The notes: generated by a model from the letters alone, not told the origin. Shown: positions 1 through 7,469, numbered from the stretch's first letter. The stretch: DNA of 13,992 nucleotides from Clostridia bacterium (GCA_009783365.1 WRHG01000036.1:1-13992), one strand, 5' to 3'. A program made the numbers and translations.

Positions 1-600
1 GGAATTGGACTCGATGATGCCGTCTTCTATCATTTCTCCGCCTGGATCCACCATTTCGGTGCCTGTGGGAATAACGGCTACCTTCGGGCGCTTGCGCACC
101 AATATCCGCGTTATGCCGCCCGCAAGCAGCGCCCCGATATCGAAAGGCCGAATGACGTGTCCCCCCGGCAGAATCATCTCCCCCTGTACAATATCTTCGC
201 CTACCGGCCGTACATGCTGCCACGCGGCGGCGGCCGCGCGGATTACGACGGTTTCTTCGGTTGCTTCCTGAATGTCCTCCGCCATGATGACCGCGTTAAA
301 GGGGCTCTTGACGGGATCTCCCGTATCCACCGGCAGAAAATCCTCCCCCTGTTTCAGGGTAAGCGGGGAAGATACACCGGCGCCGCGGGTGCGGGCGCTG
401 ATCACCGCAATGCCGTCCATCGCAGCGCTATCTCGCAGGGGAGAGTTGTTCAGCGCAAAGACGGCTTCGGCGGTCACCCGGCCCAGCGAATCGGAGACCT
501 TGATCATCTCCCTCTCCGCTTTAAGGAAAGGTTTCAGCAGGCTTTGAAAACGCTCCAGCGCTTCCTCCACCGGGATATTGGTTAAATAGAGATTCCGCAT
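1..600 (-). CDS. MoeA-type molybdopterin biosynthesis protein, second copy (3' end outside window)
   Basis: Only the first 200 residues are present; the frame is still open at the window edge. MoeA-family proteins insert molybdate or tungstate into adenylylated molybdopterin in the cytoplasm. Visible motifs: MDGIAV at residues 61-66 (MDGYA box of MoeA/gephyrin), VDTGDPV at 91-97, WQHVRPVGED at 127-136 and IPTGTEMV at 177-184, followed by IIESNS. The MDGIAV and WQHVRPVGED wording resembles, from memory, the clostridial MoeA subfamily that carries a C-terminal periplasmic-binding-protein-like domain; that domain would lie outside the window. The ATG at 600 is preceded by GGAGGG at an 8-nt spacing. 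It starts 15 bp after the stop of the canonical moeA, so it is very probably the fifth gene of the tup-moeA operon. The family call is firm; the fused-domain subtype is inference. Confidence 0.88.
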   Translation of the reverse strand, partial: MRNLYLTNIPVEEALERFQSLLKPFLKAEREMIKVSDSLGRVTAEAVFALNNSPLRDSAAMDGIAVISARTRGAGVSSPLTLKQGEDFLPVDTGDPVKSPFNAVIMAEDIQEATEETVVIRAAAAAWQHVRPVGEDIVQGEMILPGGHVIRPFDIGALLAGGITRILVRKRPKVAVIPTGTEMVDPGGEMIEDGIIESNS

Positions 601-615
601 GTGAATATCCCTCCG

Positions 616-1845
616 CTAAAACTGATGAACGAAAACGGTTTGTCCTGATTGCAAGCCCTCTTTCCCGCGATCAACATGGATGTAGCCATCAGCGGCTGTA
701 AGGGTTGTGATAAGGCCGGATTTGCCAAACACAGGGTCCGCCCTGTACTCGCTCCCTGTCCATAGCAGCGTAACGGGCCAGCAGGTGAGTTTCCCCGGAG
801 ATGACGCAACATTGCAGGATATCCTCGCGGGGATGGGAGGCGCTTGGCTGCAGCCCGTCATTTCGCGGAGCAGCCAGCCGAGAAGCAGCTCGAACACCAT
901 CATTGCCGAGACGGGATGCCCTGGCAAACCGACAAGTAGGGTCCGCGAGGGGTTATCAAAGCCCAAAATGGTGGGCTTTCCCGGCTTCATGGCGATGCCG
1001 TGGGTGTAAACGCCCGGGGAAGATACCCGTTCGATGACCGCTTTTGTCATGTCTTTAGGTCCCTTGGAACTGCCGCCCGAAACGGTGACGATATCGCTGG
1101 TTTTCATCGCTGTCCGCAGCGCGTGCTCCAACGCGTTTTCATCGTCGGGCAAAACAGCCGCGCCGGTCACCGAGTATCCGCATTTAACGGCAAGCGCCGT
1201 CAGTGCGTGGGTGTTAATATCCCTGATCTGCCCCGGACCGGGCTCTTTTTCCGGCGGAACCAACTCGTCCCCGGTGGAGATGATCGTAAGACGAGGTTGA
1301 ACATACGCCGAAAGGATGACGACGCCCGCCGCCGCCAGAGCGCCCACATCCTGCGGCAGGATGCGTCTGCCCCGGTGCAGAAGCACCGCGCCCGCCTTTG
1401 CATCCTCGCCAATTTGCACCACGTTTTCTCCGCCGGCTACGCTGCTGTATACTGCGACGCCTGTTCCGTCGAAGGGTTCGGCGCATTCCGCCATCACAAC
1501 GGAATCCGCTCCGTCAGGCAGCATTCCGCCAGTGGGAACTTCGACGCATTCACCGTGGCTTATGGTCATGGACGCGGTCGTGCCGACCTGCACCTGCCCC
1601 TTCACGGCAAGCAATACAGGGATGCTCTCGCCGGCGGCGGCCGTATCCGCGGCTAAAACCGCGTAGCCGTCTACCATCGAACGCCGGAAAGCGGGGATGT
1701 CCCGTGTTGCGTTAACATCCTCCGCCGCTATCCTGCCGGAGGCTTTTTTCAAAGCCAGCGCCTCGCTGGGCGTCAGCCAATCCTTTGCGCTGGAAAGCAG
1801 CTTTTCACGCGCATCCTCCACACTGTCAACTTTTAAAAATTCCAT
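616..1845 (-). CDS. moeA: Molybdopterin molybdenumtransferase (tungsten/molybdenum insertion) MoeA
   Basis: A 409-residue protein of normal length for MoeA, the cytoplasmic enzyme that exchanges the AMP of adenylyl-molybdopterin for molybdate or tungstate. Motifs in order: SMVDGYAV at 56-63, PTGGMLPDGAD at 104-114, GEDAKAG at 146-152, STGDELV at 190-196, SGGSSKGPKD at 256-265 (position of the GGxSxGxxD active-site loop), MKPGKP at 286-291 and LPGHPVSA at 307-314, then a small beta-rich C-terminal domain. The ATG at 1845 has CAGGAG 6 nt upstream. The gene overlaps the end of tupC by 20 bp, which implies translational coupling to the tungstate importer and makes tungstate a likely physiological metal. 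That preference is inferred from context and not readable from the residues. Confidence 0.95.
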   Translation of the reverse strand: MEFLKVDSVEDAREKLLSSAKDWLTPSEALALKKASGRIAAEDVNATRDIPAFRRSMVDGYAVLAADTAAAGESIPVLLAVKGQVQVGTTASMTISHGECVEVPTGGMLPDGADSVVMAECAEPFDGTGVAVYSSVAGGENVVQIGEDAKAGAVLLHRGRRILPQDVGALAAAGVVILSAYVQPRLTIISTGDELVPPEKEPGPGQIRDINTHALTALAVKCGYSVTGAAVLPDDENALEHALRTAMKTSDIVTVSGGSSKGPKDMTKAVIERVSSPGVYTHGIAMKPGKPTILGFDNPSRTLLVGLPGHPVSAMMVFELLLGWLLREMTGCSQAPPIPARISCNVASSPGKLTCWPVTLLWTGSEYRADPVFGKSGLITTLTAADGYIHVDRGKEGLQSGQTVFVHQF

Positions 1846-2539
1846 CGGCCGCTCCTGCCCTGCTTATTGTTACATGGGTCAGATACCTTTTCAGCAGCGG
1901 ATTTTGAGGATGCGTTAGCAGTTCCTCAGCCGGGCCCTCCGCTTCCACCGTGCCGCCCTCCATAAAGAACAGGTGACTGCACAGGCGTTGAATGATGGAA
2001 AGCTGGTGGCTGACCACGACCCATGTTGCCGGTCTGTCCCGCTGCCGGTCCAGAATAAAACGCTCGAACCGGTCCATACTCTCAATATCCAGGTTGGAAA
2101 AGGCTTCGTCGATCAGGATCAGGCTGGGGGAGAAAATTAAAGCCCTGGCTACGGAAAGCTTTTGTTGCTCACCGGTGGAAAGGCTGGGCGCGTACTGATT
2201 GCGGCGATCCTTCAAGCCGATTACTTCCAAGTAATGGTCGACCCGGGCCGGATCCGCCTTGATACCGCGCAGGGCAAGCGGATACGTCAGGTTGCGGTAC
2301 ACCGAATCATGAAGGAAATAGGGTTTGCGGGGCGCCATGGTGATATCCCGCTGCGTCAAGCCTTCATAGTCAATTGCTCCAGCCTCCGGCTTCAGCAGCC
2401 CCGCCATTAGCTTCATTGCGGTCGTCTTCCCGGACCCGTTGGGGCCGATCAACCCATAGACCCGGCCGGGCATAAGGCGGAGGCTCCCAATACGCAATGT
2501 AAACCCGCCAACCCGCTTTTCCAGATCAGTCATTCTCAT
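1826..2539 (-). CDS. tupC: Tungstate ABC transporter ATP-binding protein TupC
   Basis: A 237-residue cytoplasmic ATPase that powers tungstate import with the TupB permease. Walker A is IGPNGSGKTT at 31-40, the ABC signature is LSTGEQQ at 120-126 (with STGE where SGGE is commonest), Walker B is ILIDE at 141-145, the D-loop is SNLD at 148-151 and the H-loop histidine is H178. It is about the size of the stand-alone TupC/PstB-like ATPases and lacks the C-terminal TOBE (molybdate-binding) extension usual for ModC, which favours Tup over Mod. The ATG at 2539 overlaps the tupB stop by 14 bp and has GGAAGGAG about 10 nt upstream. A second ATG at 2533 is less well placed. The call rests on these motifs and on its place between tupB and moeA. 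Confidence 0.92.
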   Translation of the reverse strand: MRMTDLEKRVGGFTLRIGSLRLMPGRVYGLIGPNGSGKTTAMKLMAGLLKPEAGAIDYEGLTQRDITMAPRKPYFLHDSVYRNLTYPLALRGIKADPARVDHYLEVIGLKDRRNQYAPSLSTGEQQKLSVARALIFSPSLILIDEAFSNLDIESMDRFERFILDRQRDRPATWVVVSHQLSIIQRLCSHLFFMEGGTVEAEGPAEELLTHPQNPLLKRYLTHVTISRAGAADGIFKS

Positions 2540-3221
2540 CAGCCCGCTGCTCCTTCCGGTAAAGGGAATCCGCGATCATTTGGATCAGAAAGGCAATAAT
2601 CAGTAAGACGGCGCCAAGGGTAATCGCCTCGCTATAATTGCCTTTGTTGCGCAGAAGGGTAATGGCTGTGGTCATGGTGCGGGTTTTGTTTTGGATATTC
2701 CCGCCAACTATCATAACGGCTCCGACCTCGCTGATTGCCCGTCCGAACCCGGTAATGCCGGCAAAGTAGATCTCCGTGCTTAGCTCCCGTATCAGCAACA
2801 ACTGCAGTTGCAGGCGATTCGCCCCCATCGTAACGCCAAAAGCCCGTATGCGGGCGGCGTTCCGCTGTGCCGCGGAATAAACCATCCCGCAGACGATGGG
2901 AGTGATGATCATCACCTGCGCCACGATCATCGCTTCAACCGTAAACAGAATGTCCAGAAATCCGAAAGGTCCCTTACGCATGAACAGCAGATATGTCACA
3001 AGCCCAATCACCACAGGCGGCACGCCCATAAATGTACGGTTCAAGCGGATAACCAGCTTTTTGCCGATGAAATGAGCCCGGTCCAGCAAAAGTCCCAGGG
3101 TTGTGCCAAGAACCGTTGATATTGCGGTGGAGGGCAACGTCACGCTCAGGGTTACTGCAATAATCCTCCAGAGTTCGCTGTTAAGCGCCGCAGGCATGGC
3201 ATCCAGTCCTTCTGTATTCAA
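2526..3221 (-). CDS. tupB: Tungstate ABC transporter permease TupB
   Basis: Integral membrane permease of the tungstate importer, about 231 residues. Hydrophobic segments lie near residues 20-45, 62-80, 95-115, 150-175 and 198-218. The stretch from RELSTE to GFGRAISEVGAVMIVGG (about 145-174) is the cytoplasmic coupling loop that docks on the ATPase, in the wording typical of TupB permeases. The start is uncertain because no ATG sits at the expected N terminus. TTG at 3221 lies 9 nt after TGAGG; TTG at 3230 has that site immediately adjacent; ATG at 3197 has AGAAGGA upstream but would remove residues that resemble the TupB N terminus. It follows tupA by 82 bp and overlaps tupC. Confidence 0.9.
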   Translation of the reverse strand: MNTEGLDAMPAALNSELWRIIAVTLSVTLPSTAISTVLGTTLGLLLDRAHFIGKKLVIRLNRTFMGVPPVVIGLVTYLLFMRKGPFGFLDILFTVEAMIVAQVMIITPIVCGMVYSAAQRNAARIRAFGVTMGANRLQLQLLLIRELSTEIYFAGITGFGRAISEVGAVMIVGGNIQNKTRTMTTAITLLRNKGNYSEAITLGAVLLIIAFLIQMIADSLYRKEQRADEND

Positions 3222-3303
3222 TACCGCCAACCTCAGGGGATTCCGCCAAACCGTTTATGGCTGGGGGATATTCCCTGAAGTTGACAAGGCGTTTGCGCCG
3301 CCG

Positions 3304-4146
3304 CTATTTTGCGTCCGGAATAAACAGCGGCTGGCCAAACTGCTCAACGCCGAAAGCGGCGATCAGTTCCTGGGCTGGCGGTCCCGTAATCCAATCCGCA
3401 AAGGCTTGACCGCCTTCGACATTGATTTTATCACTGACCGATGGGGATACCGGTATCACGCCGTAGGGATTCAGCAGATCGGCGCTTTTTTCGCAAACGA
3501 TCTCCAGGTCGCCTTTATCCGCGTAACTCAGCCAGGTGGCTCGGTCGGAAAGCGTGTAAACGTTCATTTCCTTCGCCATACCCAGCGTGGCGCCCATGCC
3601 CTGGCCGGCGCTGACGTATTCGGCATTGCTTTCAGGCTCGATACCCAGCTTCTTCCATATCGACAGCTCTTTTTTATGGGTGCCGGAATCGTCTCCCCGC
3701 GAAACAAAGGGTATTCCGGACTCGGCGATGGTATGAAATGTTTTCTCAACGTCTTCGTTATAGGGGATCAAGCCGTCCCCGGGGCCGACGATAATGTAAT
3801 CGTTGTACATTACATCATAACGTTTTTCAGCATAACCCTCCTCAACAAATTGATCCTCATCAGACCTTGAGTGAACCAGCAGGACGTCGGCCTGTCCATC
3901 TCGGCCCATTTGCAGGGCGGCTCCGGTACCTACCGCGATGGTATCTACCTCCCAGCCGGTTTCAGCGGTGAACGCAGGCAGAATGGCGGCCAGAAGACCG
4001 GAATCCTCGGTGCTTGTCGTCGTGGATAAGATGATTTTGCCCTTTGCGGGAGCCTGTCCTCCCGTGGATTCCGCGAGACAGATCCCGCAACATGCCATTG
4101 TCAGAACAGCGCATACCAAGGCCAATGCCAACCGTCTTTTTCCCAT
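3304..4146 (-). CDS. tupA: Tungstate-binding protein TupA
   Basis: Extracytoplasmic solute-binding protein of 280 residues that captures tungstate and delivers it to TupBC. An N-terminal signal peptide (residues 1 to about 25: basic start, hydrophobic core, cysteines at 19, 20 and 23) exports it; a lipoprotein anchor is possible, but no clean lipobox is visible. The family motif TTTS is at 42-45 within STTTSTEDSGLL. FVSRGDDSGTHKKE at 147-160 carries R150 and T156, matching the arginine and threonine known to matter for oxyanion binding in characterised TupA proteins (R118 and six residues on). The start was set at ATG 4146 because GGAAGGTG sits just upstream and a signal peptide follows. A longer in-frame extension to 4284 runs through the leader hairpins and is rejected. 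It is the first gene of the operon, behind a terminator-bearing leader. Confidence 0.95.
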   Translation of the reverse strand: MGKRRLALALVCAVLTMACCGICLAESTGGQAPAKGKIILSTTTSTEDSGLLAAILPAFTAETGWEVDTIAVGTGAALQMGRDGQADVLLVHSRSDEDQFVEEGYAEKRYDVMYNDYIIVGPGDGLIPYNEDVEKTFHTIAESGIPFVSRGDDSGTHKKELSIWKKLGIEPESNAEYVSAGQGMGATLGMAKEMNVYTLSDRATWLSYADKGDLEIVCEKSADLLNPYGVIPVSPSVSDKINVEGGQAFADWITGPPAQELIAAFGVEQFGQPLFIPDAK

Positions 4147-4469
4147 TGATAACACCTTCCTTTGCTTTTTCGCGGAGGCGTTGCTAAAAAATACGCTTCC
4201 AACGGAAGAAGCGTAAAGGGAAAACGGCGATACGTATACCGGCAGTCCCTTTACACACTGGAAGGCATGAGCGTTTCCCCTCATACCCTGGCGTTCCGTT
4301 TCCCATGGCGGTTGCTGTAGGAAAACGGAATTGGAATTGCGTATTTTTTATTTATTCCTCCATCGACTTCCCGCGCTTCCACACATGCACAGCGGTGCGT
4401 CCTTGCGCTTGATCAATTGCGACGCCGGCGGCGGAACCGGACAGGGATGCGGGAAGTACTGCTGGACAC
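4147..4469 (-). promoter_or_regulatory. Structured 5' leader of the tupABC-moeA operon (candidate riboswitch/attenuator)
   Basis: Between the predicted start of transcription (about 4469) and the tupA ATG is an untranslated leader of about 320 nt full of inverted repeats. In transcript order: a perfect 9-bp helix (4449-4457 with 4366-4374) closing a 74-nt domain; an 11-bp hairpin with one G-U (4320-4330 with 4294-4304); an 8-bp hairpin with one G-U (4280-4287 with 4264-4271); a perfect 9-bp helix (4246-4254 with 4213-4221); and an intrinsic terminator at 4186-4215. A perfect 11-bp match between 4339-4349 and 4186-4196 covers the 3' arm and U-tract of that terminator, so it could act as an antiterminator. 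The layout is that of a ligand-gated attenuator. A Mo/W-cofactor ligand is suggested by the genes downstream; the known Moco-motif consensus was not confirmed. Confidence 0.6.
4186..4215 (-). terminator. Intrinsic terminator in the tupA leader
   Basis: Reading the minus strand: TACGCTTC, an 8-nt loop, GAAGCGTA (perfect 8-bp stem), then six T. It lies 40 nt upstream of the tupA start, inside the leader and downstream of the operon promoter, so it would stop transcription before the genes. That is the expected position for an attenuator. No plus-strand gene ends nearby, and the plus-strand 3' side has no T-run. Confidence 0.75.
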
Positions 4470-4475
4470 GGGTTC

Positions 4476-4504
4476 ATCATACAACATTGCCATGGACGTG
4501 TCAA
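4476..4504 (-). promoter_or_regulatory. Sigma-A-type promoter for the tup-moeA operon
   Basis: On the minus strand: TTGACA (4504-4499, perfect consensus), a 17-bp spacer, then TATGAT (4481-4476, five of six). Predicted transcription start near 4469. It is back-to-back with the alaX promoter; the two -35 boxes are separated by only 12 bp (4505-4516). Confidence 0.75.
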
Positions 4505-4516
4505 CGCGGAAACATT

Positions 4517-4545
4517 TTGAGTTTTTCAGGGTGATACAGTATAAT
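4517..4545 (+). promoter_or_regulatory. Sigma-A-type promoter for the alaX-trmK operon
   Basis: TTGAGT (4517-4522, five of six), a 17-bp spacer, then TATAAT (4540-4545, perfect). The predicted start near 4552 leaves a leader of about 49 nt before the alaX ATG at 4601. Divergent from the tup promoter, with which it shares a short spacer. Confidence 0.75.
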
Positions 4546-4600
4546 GAATGTGCTTTGCCGCCGGTTATCAGGATGGCGAGTGAAGAAGAGGAGAAAACGC

Positions 4601-5815
4601 ATGACAGAGAGGCTTTACCTCAACGACAGTTATCTGAATACCGCCCAAGCCACCGTGGTGGCGTGCGAGTCAAACGGCGGGCTTTATATCGTGGAACTCG
4701 ACCGTTCCGTATTTTACCCGACAAGCGGCGGACAACCGCATGATACCGGTACGCTCGGCGGAGGGGTTGTGACCGACGTGTTCGAACAGGGCGAGCGCGT
4801 CCTTCATGCCGTATCCATTCCCTTCAATCCCGGTGAGGCGGTGTCGTGCAGGATTGATTGGGGACGGCGCTTTGACCATATGCAGCAGCATTCGGGGGAG
4901 CATATTCTGTCCTTCGCTTTTAAGGAGTTGTTTGGCGCGATTAACGTCGGTTTTCATATGGCTGACAGATATTGTACGCTGGACTTGGATATGCCGTTGA
5001 AGCGGGACCAAATTGAGGAGGCAGAGGCTCGGGCTAACTCGCTGGTTTCTGAAAACCGCCCGGTATCCCTGAAGTATGTCGGGACAGACGAATTGTGTAC
5101 GCTGACGTTGCGCAAGCAAGCGGAAGGGCTGGAGGGGCCGGTTCGTATCGTGGGCATGGAGGGCGGTGACAGCTGTACTTGCTGCGGTACGCATGTTGCC
5201 CATACCGGGGAAATTGGCATGATTGCCGTGACCGCGGCGACGCCCCATAAGGGCGGCGTTCGCCTGGGTTTTGCCTGCGGATCGCGGGCTATGGCTTATC
5301 TGCAAAGGACGCGGGCCATTCTGGACGACGTCGCCCGCGCCTATTCGTGTAAAGCGGAAGATGTACCCCAAGCCGTTCAATCGTTGCAGCACGAACTAAC
5401 CGGCGTGAAACGCGAAAACAAGGTATTCCAAACGCGGCTTGTGAGATACCTGTCCCGTGAATTGGCGGAGGAGGCACGGTCTTCGAACGGGAGGCGCTTG
5501 ATCATACAGTTGGTTGACCTGCCCCCGTCACAACTCCGCGCCTTGGCGGCCGCTCTCTGCGAAGCCGGCGGCACGCTGGCTCTCTTACTGGCGCGCAGCG
5601 GGGAGGGTGTGCAATACGTGCTTTGCTGTTCCGAGGGGTTTGGACTGGATATGGGCGAGCTTGCTCAACCGGTCAATTTGGCGCTTCAAGCCAAGGGCGG
5701 GGGTCGCGGCTGCCTTGCGCAGGGCAGCGCGGTTCATGGCTTCGGCCTGGAGGAGTGCGTCGGGCAGATTTCCGTCTATATGGAACAACGGCTTAAAGCG
5801 CTGAGCCGCTTGTGA
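4601..5815 (+). CDS. alaX: Alanyl-tRNA editing protein, AlaX-L type (tRNA_SAD plus DHHA1 domains)
   Basis: A 404-residue stand-alone editing enzyme that hydrolyses mischarged Ser- or Gly-tRNA(Ala) in the cytoplasm, related to the editing half of AlaRS. N-terminal region with FYPTSGGQPHDTG at 38-50; zinc/catalytic motif HSGEH at 97-101; second zinc motif CCGTH at 194-198 followed by HTGEIG (tRNA_SAD domain). A helical linker (about 255-295) leads to a C-terminal DHHA1-like domain containing KGGGRGCLAQGSA. Length and domain order fit AlaX-L, not the short AlaX-S/M forms. The ATG at 4601 has GAGGAG about 7 nt upstream; a longer in-frame ORF from 4544 starts inside the promoter -10 box and is rejected. 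First gene of the plus-strand run. Confidence 0.93.
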   Translation: MTERLYLNDSYLNTAQATVVACESNGGLYIVELDRSVFYPTSGGQPHDTGTLGGGVVTDVFEQGERVLHAVSIPFNPGEAVSCRIDWGRRFDHMQQHSGEHILSFAFKELFGAINVGFHMADRYCTLDLDMPLKRDQIEEAEARANSLVSENRPVSLKYVGTDELCTLTLRKQAEGLEGPVRIVGMEGGDSCTCCGTHVAHTGEIGMIAVTAATPHKGGVRLGFACGSRAMAYLQRTRAILDDVARAYSCKAEDVPQAVQSLQHELTGVKRENKVFQTRLVRYLSRELAEEARSSNGRRLIIQLVDLPPSQLRALAAALCEAGGTLALLLARSGEGVQYVLCCSEGFGLDMGELAQPVNLALQAKGGGRGCLAQGSAVHGFGLEECVGQISVYMEQRLKALSRL

Positions 5816-5841
5816 CTCTGTCAGGAGAGGGGAATGAGGAG

Positions 5842-6633
5842 ATGACCGCGCCGGGGCTGTCTTGTTGCGCAGACGGCGGCAGTGAGATGAACGGTCGTCC
5901 GCCACGCCCGCCACGGCTGGATGAACGGTTGCGTGCGGCCTTTGATATGGTGGCGCCCTGTCAGGTCTGTGCGGATATCGGGGCAGACCATGGACGCCTG
6001 AGCGCCGAGCTGCTGCTTCATGAGCGGGCGCAGCATATGCTGGTGACCGATTTGAGTTCCAAATCTCTTGCAAAAGCCCGTAACCGCCTTGAAGGGCTTC
6101 GGTTGGAACATCGCGTCACCTTTGCCATAGCGGACGGCTTGGCCGCCCTGGACGCCTTGCCGGCGGCCAGGGCCGATACGATCTGCATTTTGGGCATGGG
6201 TGCGGAAACCTTGGCCGGTATTCTGATTCGCGGCCATGAGAAGCTGTTGGGGGCCACAATGGTACTAAGCGCGCAAACGGAGCAGCCTCGTTTGCGGCAG
6301 GCGGTTGTCGATGTGGATTATCGCATACGGGAGGAACGACCCGTACAGCAGTCTGGGCGTTGGTATCTCCTCATACGCGCGACTCCGGCTACGGAGGGTG
6401 AGGCAGCCTACGGGGAGCGAGAATTGTTTGCCGGCCCATGCCTTTTGCGGGACAAACCTATCCAAGGGAAGGCGTTTTTACTTCATAGAAAGAGACTGTT
6501 GCTGACGATGATCCGGGCCATTAAGCAGACCAAGCGGTCAAAAGATATCCCTCGATTGGCCCGGTTGGAATGTGAGCTTCAGCACTTGGAGAGTGCCTTG
6601 TTGGAAGATGGCTGGAAGGAATCCGGGGATTGA
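5842..6633 (+). CDS. trmK: tRNA (adenine(22)-N(1))-methyltransferase TrmK
   Basis: A Rossmann-fold SAM-dependent methyltransferase (COG2384) that makes m1A22 in the D-loop of tRNAs. The SAM-binding motif ADIGADHGRLSAEL starts at residue 44 and the acidic end of strand 2 is in LVTDLSS (about 67-73). The family motif GMGAETLAGIL and a following SAQTEQPRLR segment are present. The start is uncertain. ATG 5842 has AGGAGAGG about 12 nt upstream and gives 263 residues; GTG 5812 overlaps the alaX stop; ATG 5887 gives 248 residues, closer to the family's usual length, because conserved sequence begins at RLDERL. It lies 26 bp before the Nif3 gene, the same pairing as yqfN-yqfO in Bacillus. Confidence 0.9.
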   Translation: MTAPGLSCCADGGSEMNGRPPRPPRLDERLRAAFDMVAPCQVCADIGADHGRLSAELLLHERAQHMLVTDLSSKSLAKARNRLEGLRLEHRVTFAIADGLAALDALPAARADTICILGMGAETLAGILIRGHEKLLGATMVLSAQTEQPRLRQAVVDVDYRIREERPVQQSGRWYLLIRATPATEGEAAYGERELFAGPCLLRDKPIQGKAFLLHRKRLLLTMIRAIKQTKRSKDIPRLARLECELQHLESALLEDGWKESGD

Positions 6634-6659
6634 ACCAAGAAGTATAAGGGGGAGAAGGA

Positions 6660-7469
6660 ATGCATCAGGTGACCGTGGGAGACGTATTGGAATGGGTGAA
6701 CGGCATCGCTCCCTTTGATCTGGCGGAGGTTTACGACAACGTTGGATTGCTGGCGGGGAGCCCGCGGGAGAAGGTACAAAAGATTCTCTTCTGCGTGGAC
6801 GCCACGCAAGAGGCGGCGGATGATGCCGCGAACCATGGCGCGCAATTGATCTTGACCCATCATCCCCTCATGTTCGGCGGGATTCGCCGCGTGGACTATA
6901 CCGCGCCGGATGGCAAGGCGCTTCGGGCAATCCTCGGCAGGAAGCTGAATGTGATCGCTGCCCATACGAACCTTGACAAGGCTTCCGGCGGTATTGCGGA
7001 TAGCTTGGCGGATGCTTTGTGCCTGCAGGGTATTCAAAACGCGGACCATCCGGGCACCTGCGTACGCATTGGCGAACTCCCTTCTCCCATGAGCGCGGCG
7101 GCGCTTGCCGGTTTCGTAGCAAAACGGCTGCACGCGGAGGTTCGTCGCTATGGCGATACAGATTTGCCTGTCAACCGCGTTGCGGTAGGGCCCGGCGCCG
7201 GCGGCGACGGGGTTGAGGCGGCTGTGCATGCGGGAGCTCAGTGCTACGTTGTGGGCGAAATCAAGCATCATGAGCTGTTGTTGGGCTGTGGGCAAGGCCT
7301 TGTGGTGTTGGAGGCAGGTCATTACGCCACGGAGGCGGCGGGCGTGAGGGTTTGGTATGAACGTTTCCAAAGGATGGCGGTTCGGGAGAAATGGGACGTA
7401 GAACCCCTGTTGTTTTCGAAAATTCCGTTTTTTGGTGCGCTGCGCGCCGATAGGGCGGATTTACACTGA
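6660..7469 (+). CDS. Nif3-like dinuclear metal-centre protein (YqfO type)
   Basis: A 269-residue member of the Nif3/DUF34 family, cytoplasmic proteins that form hexameric toroids with two metal ions per subunit. Family markers: AEVYDNVGLLAG at 22-33, THHPLMF at 66-72 (metal-ligand histidines), IAAHTNLDKASGG at 99-111 (D106 ligand), and near the C terminus GEIKHHELLLG and EAGHYATE (last H and E ligands). It is the short form, without the PII-like insertion of the roughly 370-residue YqfO proteins. The true reaction is unsettled; the common database name GTP cyclohydrolase 1 type 2 homolog rests on weak evidence. The start has GGGGAGAAGGA just before the ATG. Conserved pairing with trmK. Confidence 0.93.
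   Translation: MHQVTVGDVLEWVNGIAPFDLAEVYDNVGLLAGSPREKVQKILFCVDATQEAADDAANHGAQLILTHHPLMFGGIRRVDYTAPDGKALRAILGRKLNVIAAHTNLDKASGGIADSLADALCLQGIQNADHPGTCVRIGELPSPMSAAALAGFVAKRLHAEVRRYGDTDLPVNRVAVGPGAGGDGVEAAVHAGAQCYVVGEIKHHELLLGCGQGLVVLEAGHYATEAAGVRVWYERFQRMAVREKWDVEPLLFSKIPFFGALRADRADLH

Noticed and set aside
3103..3870. 255-codon plus-strand ORF
   Set aside because: Opposite tupA and tupB; it spans two real genes and their intergenic gap and has no recognisable domain.
1826..4146. Molybdate transporter ModABC
   Set aside because: The TTTS and SRGDDSGT motifs of the binding protein and the short ATPase without a TOBE extension fit TupABC better.
4147..4284. 46-residue N-terminal extension of TupA
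   Set aside because: It would run through the leader hairpins and terminator and displace the signal peptide; a good ribosome binding site sits directly before ATG 4146.
4186..4349. Firm assignment of the leader to the Moco/Tuco riboswitch family
   Set aside because: A hairpin followed by CCAGGG, a second hairpin and GCC recalls the Moco motif, but other conserved segments were not found by eye, so only a candidate leader is reported.
4351..4516. Small plus-strand ORF around 4331-4534
   Set aside because: No ribosome binding site; it lies over the leader domain and promoters and has no recognisable product.
4670..5392. 240-codon minus-strand ORF
   Set aside because: Lies opposite the alaX catalytic region with its intact HSGEH and CCGTH motifs; low-complexity translation.
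6579..7370. 263-codon minus-strand ORF
   Set aside because: Antisense to the Nif3-family gene, with no plausible ribosome binding site or domain.
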